DNA of 58,647 nucleotides from Paraburkholderia terricola (GCF_900142195.1 NZ_FRAB01000042.1:1-58647); one strand, 5' to 3'. Shown: positions 1 through 8,302, numbered from the stretch's first letter. Translations and numbers: made by a program. Notes: generated by a model not told the origin, from the sequence alone.

Positions 1-553
1 CTACGACTCCTGCGAAAAATGCGCGGCGCGGATCAAGGCCGAAGTCGGACCGGTCGACATCCTGATCAACAACGCCGGCATCACGCGCGACGCCAGCTTC
101 AAGAAACTGGACAAGGTCAATTGGGACGCGGTCATCCGCACCAACCTCGATTCGGTGTTCAACATGACGAAGCCCGTGTGCGACAGCATGGTCGAGCGCG
201 GCTGGGGCCGCATCATCAACGTGTCGTCGATCATCGGCTCCAAGGGCGGGTTCGGCCAGACCAACTATGCGGCGGCCAAGGCCGGCATGCATGGTTTCAC
301 GAAATCGCTGGCGCTCGAAGTGGCGAAAAAAGGCGTCACGGTCAACACGATCTCGCCCGGCTATATCGCCACGAAAATGGTCATGGCCGTGCCCGAGGAA
401 ATCCGCGAGACGAAGATCGTTCCGCAGATTCCGGTTGGCCGGCTCGGGCAGCCGGACGAAGTTGCCGCGCTCGTGCTCTACCTGTGCTCGCGCGAAGCGG
501 GCTTCGTGACCGGCGCCAACATCGCGATCAACGGAGGGCAGCACCTGCAGTGA
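1..553 (+). CDS. phaB: Acetoacetyl-CoA reductase, PhaB-type (3' part; start outside window)
   Basis: This is the C-terminal three quarters of a short-chain dehydrogenase read from base 2. It shows NNAG, the YAAAK catalytic Tyr/Lys motif (YxxxK) preceded by the Ser of NVSSIIG, and the ending GANIAINGGQHLQ that is characteristic of PhaB acetoacetyl-CoA reductases. PhaB reduces acetoacetyl-CoA with NADPH to (R)-3-hydroxybutyryl-CoA for polyhydroxybutyrate synthesis in the cytoplasm. The family is about 246 aa, so roughly 60 residues lie left of the window. phaC and phaA would be expected upstream but cannot be seen. FabG is the main alternative, but the INGGQ(H/Y) ending favours PhaB. Confidence 0.88.
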   Translation, partial: YDSCEKCAARIKAEVGPVDILINNAGITRDASFKKLDKVNWDAVIRTNLDSVFNMTKPVCDSMVERGWGRIINVSSIIGSKGGFGQTNYAAAKAGMHGFTKSLALEVAKKGVTVNTISPGYIATKMVMAVPEEIRETKIVPQIPVGRLGQPDEVAALVLYLCSREAGFVTGANIAINGGQHLQ

Positions 554-581
554 ACCCGAGAGATCAGCAATGGAGGTTCCG

Positions 582-740
582 ATGAGTGAAGCAGTGGCAA
601 TCGTCGTAGGTTCATTCGTGCTGGTGACGGCGACAGCATTCGTCGTCGCTCACTATCGCCGGGAGCAAATGCGCCGAAAACTGCTTGGACGGCTGGCTTA
701 CCATCGCGACGCGTACGGCCTGGGCAGCGCCCGGCGTTGA
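582..740 (+). CDS. Small single-pass membrane protein, 52 aa
   Basis: A short ORF begins 28 bases after the phaB stop, with a strong GGAGG ribosome site at 572-576. It encodes a hydrophobic N-terminal half (about residues 4-23, one membrane segment) followed by a basic Arg/Lys-rich tail ending LGSARR. I do not recognise a family. The ribosome site, the position downstream of phaB on the same strand and the following hairpin argue that it is a real co-transcribed gene. Its function is unknown; a small membrane peptide linked to the PHB locus is only inference. Confidence 0.6.
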   Translation: MSEAVAIVVGSFVLVTATAFVVAHYRREQMRRKLLGRLAYHRDAYGLGSARR

Positions 741-777
741 GCTTACGCTCTCGCTAACCTGTGATGAAGATCGGGTT

Positions 778-809
778 GACGGCGTTCCTCGCGCAGGCGA
801 GGCGCCGTC
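778..809. terminator. Hairpin between convergent genes
   Basis: A 13-bp stem is formed by GACGGCG plus CCTCGC pairing with GCGAGG plus CGCCGTC, with a GCAG loop and a two-base TT bulge on the left arm. It lies between the stop of the small ORF (740) and the stop of imuB (831), the expected place for a bidirectional terminator. There is no T-run, so intrinsic termination is not proven. Confidence 0.55.
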
Positions 810-830
810 GAAGGCCGTATTCGTGGCGCT

Positions 831-2300
831 TCATCCGAACAGGCCATGAAGGAACCATCGCTGCTCTTCTTCCGCATCGCGACTGCTCATGCGCTCGCGG
901 TATATCCAGAAACAGCTTTGGTCTTCACCCTGAGCGACGAAATAATCGCGCGTGACGAGTTCGCCATCGAACCACCCGCTCTCGATGCGTTCGCCAGGCG
1001 ACACGAGGCGCAGCGCCGAACCGTAAAACGGGCGGTGTTTTCGCATTAGCAGGCGCACGGGTTTCTCCAGCAGCCAGGTGGGCCGCGGAAGCGCTTTCGG
1101 CAACCGCGTGCTTTCCGACGTGCTGCGAACCGGCACCCATCGGTTGGCGATTTCGGGCCGGTAGTCCGCCGTTGGCGCGGGCCTGAGCACGTTGTCCTCG
1201 CCGAGCCTCGCGACCAGCAACTCGACGAGACGGGCGTGGTCCGCGGCGGAGCCGCCGGGCTCGGGAAACAGCGTATCGGATGCCGGTGCGGCGGGCTGCA
1301 CGTTCGATGCATCGAGCCGCAGCGCGATAACGGGGGCGGTCAGTTCAATGCGGCCAAGACGCTCCCTGACGAGCCGGACCAGATGATCCTCCCGCCATGT
1401 CGGCTCGCCCAGGGCAATCTCGATGGGCGTCGGCTCGATGGCCTGCCTGCCGCGCTCGTGCTCGAGCAGAAGCGTCGCGCCCGTCAGCGCCAGTTGCTTC
1501 GCGCACAGCCAGCCGCACAGTTGCACGATGAGACGATGCGCACCGAAAAGCGCCGCTTCCGCATGCTCGATACGGTCGGGCATTTCAATGCGGGCGGAAA
1601 ACGTGGGAGGGAGCGCCAGCCATTCGAACAGTTCCGGCGCCGTGCCGAAAGCGCGGTCGAGCGAGTCGAGCAGATGTTCGCCGCAACGTCGTTGCAGACC
1701 CGCGCGCGGCAGCCGTCTCACGTCGGCAATCGTTTCGCAGCCAAGGCCGGTGAACCAGTCGGCAAACGGCCTGATTTCCGGCACTGACTGCAACGGCAGC
1801 ACCGACAATTGCCGTTCCAGCGAATCGACCTTGAGCACGCGCCGGTTCCGGTTCCTCGCGAGCAGCCAGGCGCCTTGCCCGGTCGGCGCGGCGCTTATCC
1901 GCGCGGTCAGCCCGATGGCTTCGAGGATCGCTTTCGCCTGCCGGCATACGGCGAGCAGTCCGCCAAAGAGACGCAGGCTCGCGCCGATGTCCACCACGAC
2001 AACCGCCTCGTCGAGAACCGCGACATCGGGTGAGAACCGCATGAGCGCCACGGCGACCTCGCGTTGCGCGGCATGCTCGCGGCCGGCGTCGCGTTCGTAA
2101 ATCTCGATCTCCGGCGCGAGCGTCAGCACGCCGCCGCGTTTCATGCCGACCCGCACCCCCGCGGCCCTGGCGACGCCATCCGCGATGAGCACCTTGTCCC
2201 GTTCGAGAACCACGCAGCCGTGCGCGGGCTCAGGCAGCCACTTCGGCCGGAAGACCTCGAGCTGCAACCGGGGCAGGTGAACGGCGAGAAATACGCGCAT
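831..2300 (-). CDS. imuB: ImuB, Y-family polymerase-like mutasome protein
   Basis: This 489-aa protein starts MRVFLAVHLPRLQLE. It aligns with the start of Y-family polymerases, but the metal-binding acidic residues of the DxDxFFAxVE motif are replaced by AVHLPRLQLE, as is known for ImuB. ImuB is a catalytically dead scaffold that links ImuA and the polymerase DnaE2 to the beta clamp during damage-induced mutagenesis. The C-terminal part contains the DYFVAQGEDQSCFWIYRE stretch typical of the family. Its start lies 71 bases inside imuA, so translation is probably coupled. No dnaE2 follows: the next gene downstream is convergent. Confidence 0.9.
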   Translation of the reverse strand: MRVFLAVHLPRLQLEVFRPKWLPEPAHGCVVLERDKVLIADGVARAAGVRVGMKRGGVLTLAPEIEIYERDAGREHAAQREVAVALMRFSPDVAVLDEAVVVVDIGASLRLFGGLLAVCRQAKAILEAIGLTARISAAPTGQGAWLLARNRNRRVLKVDSLERQLSVLPLQSVPEIRPFADWFTGLGCETIADVRRLPRAGLQRRCGEHLLDSLDRAFGTAPELFEWLALPPTFSARIEMPDRIEHAEAALFGAHRLIVQLCGWLCAKQLALTGATLLLEHERGRQAIEPTPIEIALGEPTWREDHLVRLVRERLGRIELTAPVIALRLDASNVQPAAPASDTLFPEPGGSAADHARLVELLVARLGEDNVLRPAPTADYRPEIANRWVPVRSTSESTRLPKALPRPTWLLEKPVRLLMRKHRPFYGSALRLVSPGERIESGWFDGELVTRDYFVAQGEDQSCFWIYRERMSSRDAEEEQRWFLHGLFG

Positions 2301-2937
2301 GGTGCGAAAACAGAACAGGTGTGGGTTGCAGGGGAATGGACAGAGGCTCTGCGCGTGCCGGACCTCGTCGCTTCGTGATGTCGACGGTCAGGCCGTCGCG
2401 TTCGGGCCGCAGCGCCAGCCGTAAAACCGCGGGAGAGGCATCCTGTGCCGACGCCAGCGGGCGGATCATGAAGAACAGCGTTTCCGAAGACTGGGCGGCC
2501 AGATGCAGCCGCCGCAGCGACGAGGTCTGAACGTGTTGCGCCCAGAACAGCAGTGCGCCGCAACTGCCGGCGCGCAGAATCTGCTCCGCGGCCCAGAGCG
2601 CGTCGGCTGTCTTCGGAGCCTGGACAACCATCAATTGTTCGGACGACAACCCGATGTATTCGAGGCCCAGGCCGTTCGGTACGTGCGGCGGCTGCACCAT
2701 TGCAATCGGCCGCTTTTCCATTTCGCTGAGCGCGGGGCGCAATAGCCGCATTTCGCCCACGCCGGCCTGCTGCACCAGCAGGTCCACCAGCGCGCCGACC
2801 GGCCATCCGCCGCCGGGCAATTCCGCCGACAGCGCGGGATAGCCGGTATCCACGATATGCCCCCGGCTGCGCGCAAGCTGCGACGCCCGCCATAGCGACG
2901 GGTGGATGGCTTCGGGGACGGGCAGCGCGGTGGTCAT
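2230..2937 (-). CDS. imuA: ImuA, RecA/SulA-like SOS mutagenesis protein
   Basis: This 235-aa protein is first in the imuA-imuB operon. ELPGGGWPVGALVDLL near residue 39 and a RecA-like core (LLRPALSEM..., FWAQHVQTSSLRRL) match ImuA/SulA-like proteins. In characterised systems ImuA, ImuB and DnaE2 form an inducible translesion complex. The ATG at 2937 lies just downstream of a LexA box. The gene overlaps imuB by 71 bases. SOS control is strongly supported by the operator; the loss or relocation of dnaE2 is the oddity here. Confidence 0.88.
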   Translation of the reverse strand: MTTALPVPEAIHPSLWRASQLARSRGHIVDTGYPALSAELPGGGWPVGALVDLLVQQAGVGEMRLLRPALSEMEKRPIAMVQPPHVPNGLGLEYIGLSSEQLMVVQAPKTADALWAAEQILRAGSCGALLFWAQHVQTSSLRRLHLAAQSSETLFFMIRPLASAQDASPAVLRLALRPERDGLTVDITKRRGPARAEPLSIPLQPTPVLFSHHARISRRSPAPVAARGLPAEVAA

Positions 2938-2956
2938 TGGAGTTGCGGAAAAATTA

Positions 2957-2972
2957 CTGTATGCATGTACAG
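2957..2972. promoter_or_regulatory. LexA (SOS) box upstream of imuA
   Basis: CTGT-ATGCATGT-ACAG is a perfect CTGT-N8-ACAG palindrome, 20 bases upstream of the imuA start codon. This is the LexA consensus of beta- and gamma-proteobacteria, so the imuA-imuB operon should be derepressed by DNA damage. Confidence 0.88.
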
Positions 2973-3229
2973 TATCCTACACGGATTTTCGTAGCCACGA
3001 ACAGGCACTTTTTTCGGGAAATTTTCAGGGAGAGGGGCGCTGGCACGGCCATTAGAAAACCTCACGCCACTCGCCACTCGCCACGCGGACTGCCCGAATG
3101 CCCAATCGCATCCAGACAAAATCGTCACGCCATGAACGCATGGCACGCCGCATGCAACGCATGCAGCACGAACCTGCCAACTCAAAACCCACGCGAACCC
3201 GCCCGCATTCACCGTCGACCGGAGGAACC

Positions 3230-4231
3230 ATGTGGCGCAAGCTTGCTCGACCGCGAATCGTGGTGCTCACCGGCGCGAGCGCGGGCGTGGGTCGGGCTAC
3301 CGCGCTCGCGTTCGCGCGTCGCGGCGCGCATGTCGCGCTGCTGGCGCGCGACCCCGCGGCGCTCGACGACACGGCAAAGCAAGTGCGCGCATGCGGCGTG
3401 CGCGCGTTGCCGATCGCACTCGACGTCAGCGACGCCGACGCCGTCGAGGCCGCCGCCGCCCGAGTGGAAGCGGAGCTAGGTCCGATCGACGTATGGATCA
3501 ACAACGCCATGCTCACCGTGTTCGGACCGATGGCAAGCCTGACGCCGAAGGAGTTCGCGCGGGTGACGGACGTGACCTACCTCGGTTACGTCTGGGGCAC
3601 GATGGCCGCGCTAAAGCGCATGAGCGCGCGCAATCGCGGTTGCATCGTCCAGGTCGGCTCGGCGCTCGCCTATCGCGCGATTCCGCTGCAATCGGCCTAT
3701 TGCGGCGCGAAGCATGCGATCCGCGGCTTTACCGACGCGTTGCGCTGCGAACTGCTTCACGATCGCAGCCGCGTCCATCTGACGATGGTGCAAATGCCCG
3801 CATTGAATACGCCGCAATTCAACTGGGCCGAGAACCGCATGCCCCACGCTCCGCAGCCGGTGGCGCCCGTTTTTCAGCCGGAAGTCGCCGCGCGCGCGAT
3901 CGTCTGGGCGGCAACGCATCGTCGGCGTGAGGTGTATGTCGGGATATCGACGGTCAAGGCGATTGTCGCCAACCAGGTCGTGCCCGGCTGGCTGGACCGA
4001 TATCTCGGCCGCACCGGCTATCAGGCGCAGCAAAGAGCCGCGCCGGCAAGCGATGCCGCGCCCTCGAATCTGTGGCAACCGGTTGCCGGCGCGCATCGCG
4101 TTCATGGCCCATTCGACGGCGAGGCGAAGCGTCACAGCAGCGCACTATGGCTCGATACGCATCGTCCGCTTGCGCTTGCCGCCGCGCTGAGCCTGGCCGC
4201 GTTGACATGGCGGCGCTGGCCGCGCCGCTAG
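3230..4231 (+). CDS. SDR family oxidoreductase with C-terminal membrane-like tail
   Basis: This 333-aa classical-type short-chain dehydrogenase has the TGASAGVGRA nucleotide-binding motif at residues 14-23, NNAM at 91-94 in place of NNAG, and the catalytic Ser144, Tyr157 and Lys161 (SAYCGAKH). The ATG at 3230 is chosen because GGAGG lies just before it; upstream in-frame codons have no ribosome site. The extra C-terminal 80 residues end in a hydrophobic stretch (LALAAALSLAALTW) and WPRR, suggesting membrane association. Substrate unknown. It stands alone, divergent from imuA and convergent with the anti-sigma gene. Confidence 0.85.
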   Translation: MWRKLARPRIVVLTGASAGVGRATALAFARRGAHVALLARDPAALDDTAKQVRACGVRALPIALDVSDADAVEAAAARVEAELGPIDVWINNAMLTVFGPMASLTPKEFARVTDVTYLGYVWGTMAALKRMSARNRGCIVQVGSALAYRAIPLQSAYCGAKHAIRGFTDALRCELLHDRSRVHLTMVQMPALNTPQFNWAENRMPHAPQPVAPVFQPEVAARAIVWAATHRRREVYVGISTVKAIVANQVVPGWLDRYLGRTGYQAQQRAAPASDAAPSNLWQPVAGAHRVHGPFDGEAKRHSSALWLDTHRPLALAAALSLAALTWRRWPRR

Positions 4232-4252
4232 CCGGCGCGGCTGGTCGGCTCG

Positions 4253-4906
4253 TCAGTGCAGCGCGATCCAATCCAGCAGCCGCTGACCGTACCGGCCGCT
4301 CAACGCCAGATAAAGCGCGGCGACGCCGAGGTTCCACAGCAGGATCATCGCGGTCGCGTCGAGAGGATGGAAAATCGACAAGGCCACCGCGGTCATTGCA
4401 GCGACCGCGAGACTACCCGCCATCACGACCGGTCCCGGCGCCAGCCGGGCGGCGTGGCGCAGCATGATCAGCATCACGAGCGATAGCGGCATGCCGACCA
4501 GTACCAGGGTCGCGAAGCATCTTGCCGTTTCGCCGACAGACATGCCTTCCGGTCCGATCGCGATCCAATTGGTGAGGCAACCGTAGCCAATCGTGGCGAC
4601 CCACGTGAGCGCAGCCGGTGCCGGCAACAGAAGCCAATGGCGTGACCGGCCCGGCACGCTGGCAATCAATGCCGCGACGGCGGCCAGAATGCCGGTGGCC
4701 GTGGCCGCGGCCATGCCGATGACGAACAGCGGCTGATGCAGCTTGACCGCCAGGTCGGCGCGCACTCCATGCGCGACACCGACGAAGAGCATCACAACCG
4801 CGGCAAACAGCAACCAGCACGCGGCTCTCGCCGCTGGCGAGCGCAGACGCCGCACCGGCGTGGCATCCGCGGCGAGCACGTCGATCAGGTCGGAGGTGCG
4901 GGTCAT
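4253..4906 (-). CDS. nrsF: NrsF-like anti-sigma factor (DUF1109)
   Basis: This 217-aa protein has six predicted membrane segments and the MTRTSDLIDVLAADATPV N-terminus typical of DUF1109/NrsF proteins. In Caulobacter, NrsF is an inner-membrane anti-sigma factor that holds the ECF factor SigF inactive until heavy metal stress. Here its start overlaps the stop of the sigma gene by four bases (ATGA), so both are translated from one mRNA. The pair is divergent from the bufferin operon it probably controls. Confidence 0.85.
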   Translation of the reverse strand: MTRTSDLIDVLAADATPVRRLRSPAARAACWLLFAAVVMLFVGVAHGVRADLAVKLHQPLFVIGMAAATATGILAAVAALIASVPGRSRHWLLLPAPAALTWVATIGYGCLTNWIAIGPEGMSVGETARCFATLVLVGMPLSLVMLIMLRHAARLAPGPVVMAGSLAVAAMTAVALSIFHPLDATAMILLWNLGVAALYLALSGRYGQRLLDWIALH

Positions 4907-5562
4907 GATTTGCTACCTCGCTGCGGGAACATCTCCCGTAATCGTTTCATGGCCCGATGCGTGGCGACTTTCAACGCGGCAACCGACGTTCCGCTTGCAG
5001 CCGCGACTTCTTGCAGCGACATCTCCTGCAATTTGAGCATGCGCATCGCGTCGCGTTGTCCGACAGGCAATTGCTCGATCGCTTCCCTGACCAGGCGGGC
5101 ATTCACCGTCTCTTCCTGTAAGTTCGCTTCATCGGCGGCAAAGGTTTCCAACTGATTTTCCATTGACGATTCATGCGAGCCAACACGGCCGCGCCGACGC
5201 AGACCGTCGACGACGCGCCGGTTTGCAATGGCGACCAGCCACGGCCCGAACGGACGCGAAGGGTCATACGTGTTGCGCACGGCGTGCACGGTCAGCAGCA
5301 CATCCTGAACCGTGTCTTCGATGTCATCGGCGTTGCGGATGTGTCGTGCCGCGAGCGCACGAAGGTAGGGCGTGATGTCCTGGAGCAGCCGGCGATAGGC
5401 ATCGGCGTCGCCCATTTGCGCGCTGGCCATCATGGCGGACCAGTCGAGTTTGCCGTCGGCGCGACGGGTCGGCGGCGCTTGCCGAGCGGCCGGCGCGATC
5501 GACGCCAGGCTCTCTCTTTCGGAACCAGGGACGGGACTCGGCGGGGGTGGATGCCGTTTCAT
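4903..5562 (-). CDS. sigF: ECF sigma factor, SigF-like
   Basis: The start at 5562 (MKRHPPPPSP) gives 219 aa; the longer open frame upstream overlaps the promoter region and looks non-coding. Region 2 (MGDADAYRRLLQDI ... DDIEDTVQDVLL ... FGPWLVAIANRR) and region 4 (LPVGQRDAMRMLKLQEMSLQEVAAASG) are both present. The gene overlaps nrsF by four bases. A SigF-type promoter lies in front of the divergent bufA gene. By analogy with Caulobacter SigF it should respond to copper or similar metal stress. A Pro-rich N-terminal extension of about 50 residues precedes region 2. Confidence 0.87.
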   Translation of the reverse strand: MKRHPPPPSPVPGSERESLASIAPAARQAPPTRRADGKLDWSAMMASAQMGDADAYRRLLQDITPYLRALAARHIRNADDIEDTVQDVLLTVHAVRNTYDPSRPFGPWLVAIANRRVVDGLRRRGRVGSHESSMENQLETFAADEANLQEETVNARLVREAIEQLPVGQRDAMRMLKLQEMSLQEVAAASGTSVAALKVATHRAMKRLREMFPQRGSKS

Positions 5563-5619
5563 GCCGAAATTTTGTGGCGGGGAGCCCGGATTGTCACGCG
5601 GAAAAAGTTTGAGCGGACC

Positions 5620-5645
5620 GTAACCTTTTGCGGCGCTCGGCCGAA
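5620..5645 (+). promoter_or_regulatory. ECF SigF-type promoter for the bufferin operon
   Basis: GTAACC at 5620-5625 and CGAA at 5642-5645 are separated by exactly 16 bases, matching the GTAACC-N16-CGAA motif I recall for Caulobacter SigF promoters. It lies 52 bases upstream of bufA1. No equally good copy was seen facing the sigma gene itself. Confidence 0.7.
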
Positions 5646-5696
5646 CCTTCCTGCACGGCCCACAATGTCCGGCCGCAACCCTCAGGAGGAAGCGTG

Positions 5697-6017
5697 ATGA
5701 ACAAACACAGGATGACGGCCTCGACCTTGTCTTCGGCAATCGGCCTGGCGCTCGCCATGCAGATCGCGCCTGTTCAGGCCCAGGCCATGAAGGACATGAG
5801 CGCAATGCCGCAAGCCGTGAAAGACAACATGGCCCGGATGGAAGCGAACAAACTGCAAAAGTGCTACGGCATCAACGCCGTGTCGAAAAACGACTGCGCT
5901 GAAGGCGCTCATTCCTGCGCCGGACAATCCACCCAGGCGCGCGACCCCAAGTCATTCGTTTTGCTGCCCGCCGGCGATTGCAGCAAGATCCAGGGCGGCA
6001 AGCTGAAGCCGGCGTGA
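5697..6017 (+). CDS. bufA1: Bufferin precursor, BufA1 type (DUF2282)
   Basis: This 106-aa exported protein has a signal peptide (cleavage near VQAQA, residues 26-30) and exactly four cysteines at positions 56, 67, 74 and 95, in the DUF2282 pattern KCYG, DCAEG, HSCAG, GDC. Bufferins are copper-sequestering RiPPs made by MNIO enzymes that modify core cysteines. The ATG at 5697 is preceded by CAGGAGGA. It is first in an operon with bufB, bufC and doxX and sits behind the SigF-type promoter. Cys67 and Cys74 in the EGxHxC region are the expected modification sites by analogy, not shown here. Confidence 0.88.
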   Translation: MNKHRMTASTLSSAIGLALAMQIAPVQAQAMKDMSAMPQAVKDNMARMEANKLQKCYGINAVSKNDCAEGAHSCAGQSTQARDPKSFVLLPAGDCSKIQGGKLKPA

Positions 6018-6030
6018 GGAGGGAAGGGTC

Positions 6031-6921
6031 ATGGATGCCGCTTCCGGCGCCTCGCACTATGCCCACGGCCTGATTCCGGCGTGCGCCGGCGTCGGGCTGC
6101 GCTTTCGGCACCATCACGAGGTTGTCGAACGGCATCCGCCCGCCGCCTGGTTCGAGGTGCATACCGAGAACTACATGGGCGGCGGCCGCGCGCCAGGATA
6201 CCTGGATGCGATTCGCCGGGATTACCCGATCTCGCTTCACGGGGTGGGCCTTTCTCCCGGCAGCGTCGACGGCCTGGATGCACGGCATCTCGAGCGTGTG
6301 CGCGCCGTCATCGAGCGGGTCGAGCCCGGCCTCGTTTCTGAACACCTGTCCTGGAGCGTAAGCGCCGGCGTCTATCTCGCCGACCTGTTGCCGCTGCCGA
6401 TGACGGAAGAAGCGCTGACCCTCGTATGCAGTCACGTCGACCAGGTGCAGACCTGTTTGCGGCGGCGCATTTCATTGGAAAACCCGTCCACGTATCTGCG
6501 TTTTCGCCACTCGACTATTCCGGAGTGGGCGTTTCTTGCCGAGGTCGCGCGGCGCACGGGATGCGGCATCCTCTGCGACGTCAACAACATCTATGTCAGT
6601 GCCGGCAATCACGGCTGGAACGCACAGGTTTATCTCGATGCCTTGCCGCCCGAATCGGTGACCGAGATTCACCTGGCCGGACACAGCGTGCGTCAGCTCG
6701 GCGAGGGCCGAATAATCCGCATCGACGACCACGGCTCACGCGTCGCGCCCGCCGTGTGGGACCTGTTCGAACTGGCGCTCAGGCGTTTCGGACCGGTTCC
6801 CACGCTGATCGAATGGGACACCGATGTGCCGCCGCTCGAGGTTCTGATGGAAGAAGCCGCGCTTGCGGATGCCGCTATCGGGAGGCAGGGAAATGACGAC
6901 TTGTGCGCCAACGCTGCATGA
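6031..6921 (+). CDS. bufB: BufB, DUF692 multinuclear iron oxidative enzyme (MNIO)
   Basis: This 296-aa TIM-barrel family protein has the DUF692 metal-ligand motifs HTENYMG, SLHGVGLS, SEHLSW, ENPSTY, CDVNNIYVSAGNH, EIHLAGH, DDHG and IEWDTDVP, in order. MNIOs use a di- or tri-iron centre to modify cysteines of precursor peptides; BufB acts on the bufferin. It starts 13 bases after bufA1 with a GAGGAGGGAAGGG ribosome site and overlaps bufC by 29 bases. All expected ligand residues appear present, so it should be active. Confidence 0.93.
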   Translation: MDAASGASHYAHGLIPACAGVGLRFRHHHEVVERHPPAAWFEVHTENYMGGGRAPGYLDAIRRDYPISLHGVGLSPGSVDGLDARHLERVRAVIERVEPGLVSEHLSWSVSAGVYLADLLPLPMTEEALTLVCSHVDQVQTCLRRRISLENPSTYLRFRHSTIPEWAFLAEVARRTGCGILCDVNNIYVSAGNHGWNAQVYLDALPPESVTEIHLAGHSVRQLGEGRIIRIDDHGSRVAPAVWDLFELALRRFGPVPTLIEWDTDVPPLEVLMEEAALADAAIGRQGNDDLCANAA

Positions 6922-7699
6922 CTTGCAATGCGCGGTGCGCCGGGACTTGCTTGGGCTTGCCGATGGCGATGCAGCCGCGTATGTGATCGCCGATGGCCTC
7001 GCTCCGCAGGCGCGGCTCGGCATTTATCGGAACACGGCGAATAGCACGCTGCTTACGGCATTGCGGCTCACTTATCCGGCCGTGCGGGCTTTGGTTGGAG
7101 ACGAATTCTTCGAAGGCGCGGCTCGACTTTTTATCGAGCAATGCCCACCGTCGAGCGCGCACCTGGATAGCTACGGCGACAGGTTCGCGGATTTTCTGGC
7201 GCGGATGCCGGAAGCGGCGTCGCTCGTCTATCTGCCGGATACCGCACGACTCGAATGGGCCGTGAATGAGGCGCTGCACGCAGCCGACGCAACGCCGCTC
7301 GATCTACGCCGCCTCGAACAAATGGATGAAGCCGCCATGCAAGCCGTACGGTTTTTGCCGAGTCCCGCAATACGAATGATGGAGTCGGCGTTTCCCATCG
7401 ACGCCATCTGGCACGCGGTATTGTCAAAGGACGATAGCGCGTTGGCGGACATCGATCTGGCGGCTGATCCGGTCTGTTTGTCTATCCAACGGGCACCTTC
7501 CGGCGTCGACGTGAACCGGATGACGAAAGGGCAATACCGCTTCACGGCTGCGTTGCTTGCGGGACGCCCTTTGCATGACGCCCTGGCCGATGCGCCGGAC
7601 GCTGAAACTTCCGTCTGGCTCGCACACCTTCTTGTATCTGGATGCTTTGTCGATATCCGTCTGTCGAACGAGGCATCCAGCCGAACAGCCGAGAGGTAG
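6893..7699 (+). CDS. bufC: BufC, DUF2063 partner of the MNIO
   Basis: This 268-aa protein has the DUF2063 signature near its N-terminus (LHDLQCAVRRDLLG ... GLAPQARLGIYRNTANSTLLTALRLTYPAVRALVGDEFF). The family binds the precursor and presents it to the DUF692 enzyme. The ATG at 6893 is preferred over the in-frame ATG at 6863 because GGGAGGCAGGG lies directly before it. It overlaps the bufB end by 29 bases and is followed three bases later by doxX, so the four genes form one transcript. Confidence 0.9.
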   Translation: MTTCAPTLHDLQCAVRRDLLGLADGDAAAYVIADGLAPQARLGIYRNTANSTLLTALRLTYPAVRALVGDEFFEGAARLFIEQCPPSSAHLDSYGDRFADFLARMPEAASLVYLPDTARLEWAVNEALHAADATPLDLRRLEQMDEAAMQAVRFLPSPAIRMMESAFPIDAIWHAVLSKDDSALADIDLAADPVCLSIQRAPSGVDVNRMTKGQYRFTAALLAGRPLHDALADAPDAETSVWLAHLLVSGCFVDIRLSNEASSRTAER

Positions 7700-7702
7700 C
7701 CC

Positions 7703-8185
7703 ATGATGCCGGAATCTCGAGCCGCTCATCGCAGTTCGATACTGACTGAGCGCATCCTGCGCACCGTGGGATGGCTGGAGCGCGTGCCGTATACGGTTCT
7801 CGCGCTTCCACTGAGGCTTGCTGTCGCCACGGTCTTCTGGAACTCGGCGATGACCAAACTGGCCGACTGGAATGCCGCGCTCCAGTTGTTCAGGGAAGAC
7901 TATCGACTACCGTTGCTGCCGCCCGAGCTTGCCGCCTACATGGCTGTGTCGATCGAACTGACCGCGCCTGTGCTGCTTGTGCTCGGCCTCGCGACGCGAC
8001 CCGTCGCATTCGTCCTGCTCGGCATGACAACGGTCATCGAGGTGTTCGTGTATCCGCAGGCATGGCCCACGCATATTCAATGGGCCGCGATGCTGTTGGT
8101 CCTGCTGTGCCGGGGCGCCGGCAAATGGTCATTGGATCAATGGTTATTCAGACGCTTTGGCAACCGCTGCGCATCACGGACATGA
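7703..8185 (+). CDS. DoxX family membrane protein
   Basis: This 160-aa DoxX/MauE-like integral membrane protein has four predicted helices and the typical ALRLAVATVFWNSAMTKL and ELTAPVLLVLGLATRPVA segments. DoxX proteins commonly close buf operons; a redox or quinone-linked role is suggested but not settled. It starts three bases after bufC (ribosome site GAGAGG) and ends at a strong hairpin. Confidence 0.88.
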   Translation: MMPESRAAHRSSILTERILRTVGWLERVPYTVLALPLRLAVATVFWNSAMTKLADWNAALQLFREDYRLPLLPPELAAYMAVSIELTAPVLLVLGLATRPVAFVLLGMTTVIEVFVYPQAWPTHIQWAAMLLVLLCRGAGKWSLDQWLFRRFGNRCASRT

Positions 8186-8213
8186 CGTGGCATACGCCCG
8201 GCCGGGCGCCACG
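8186..8213 (+). terminator. Hairpin at the end of the bufferin operon
   Basis: It starts immediately after the doxX stop. CGTGGC pairs with GCCACG, enclosing the self-complementary GCCCGGCCGGGC. No T-run follows, so the call rests on stem strength and location. Confidence 0.55.
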
Positions 8214-8302
8214 ATAGCAATGACTTGAGCATGTCGCTGCGATGACCAGAAAGTCATTTCGGCGTCACGGCTCGTTCAGGCGCCGCGCTTCATCATCCAG
8301 AG

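Noticed and set aside
1236..2100. Long plus-strand frames opposite imuB and others like them
   Set aside because: They are antisense to clear protein families and arise from the high GC content; no ribosome sites or recognisable domains.
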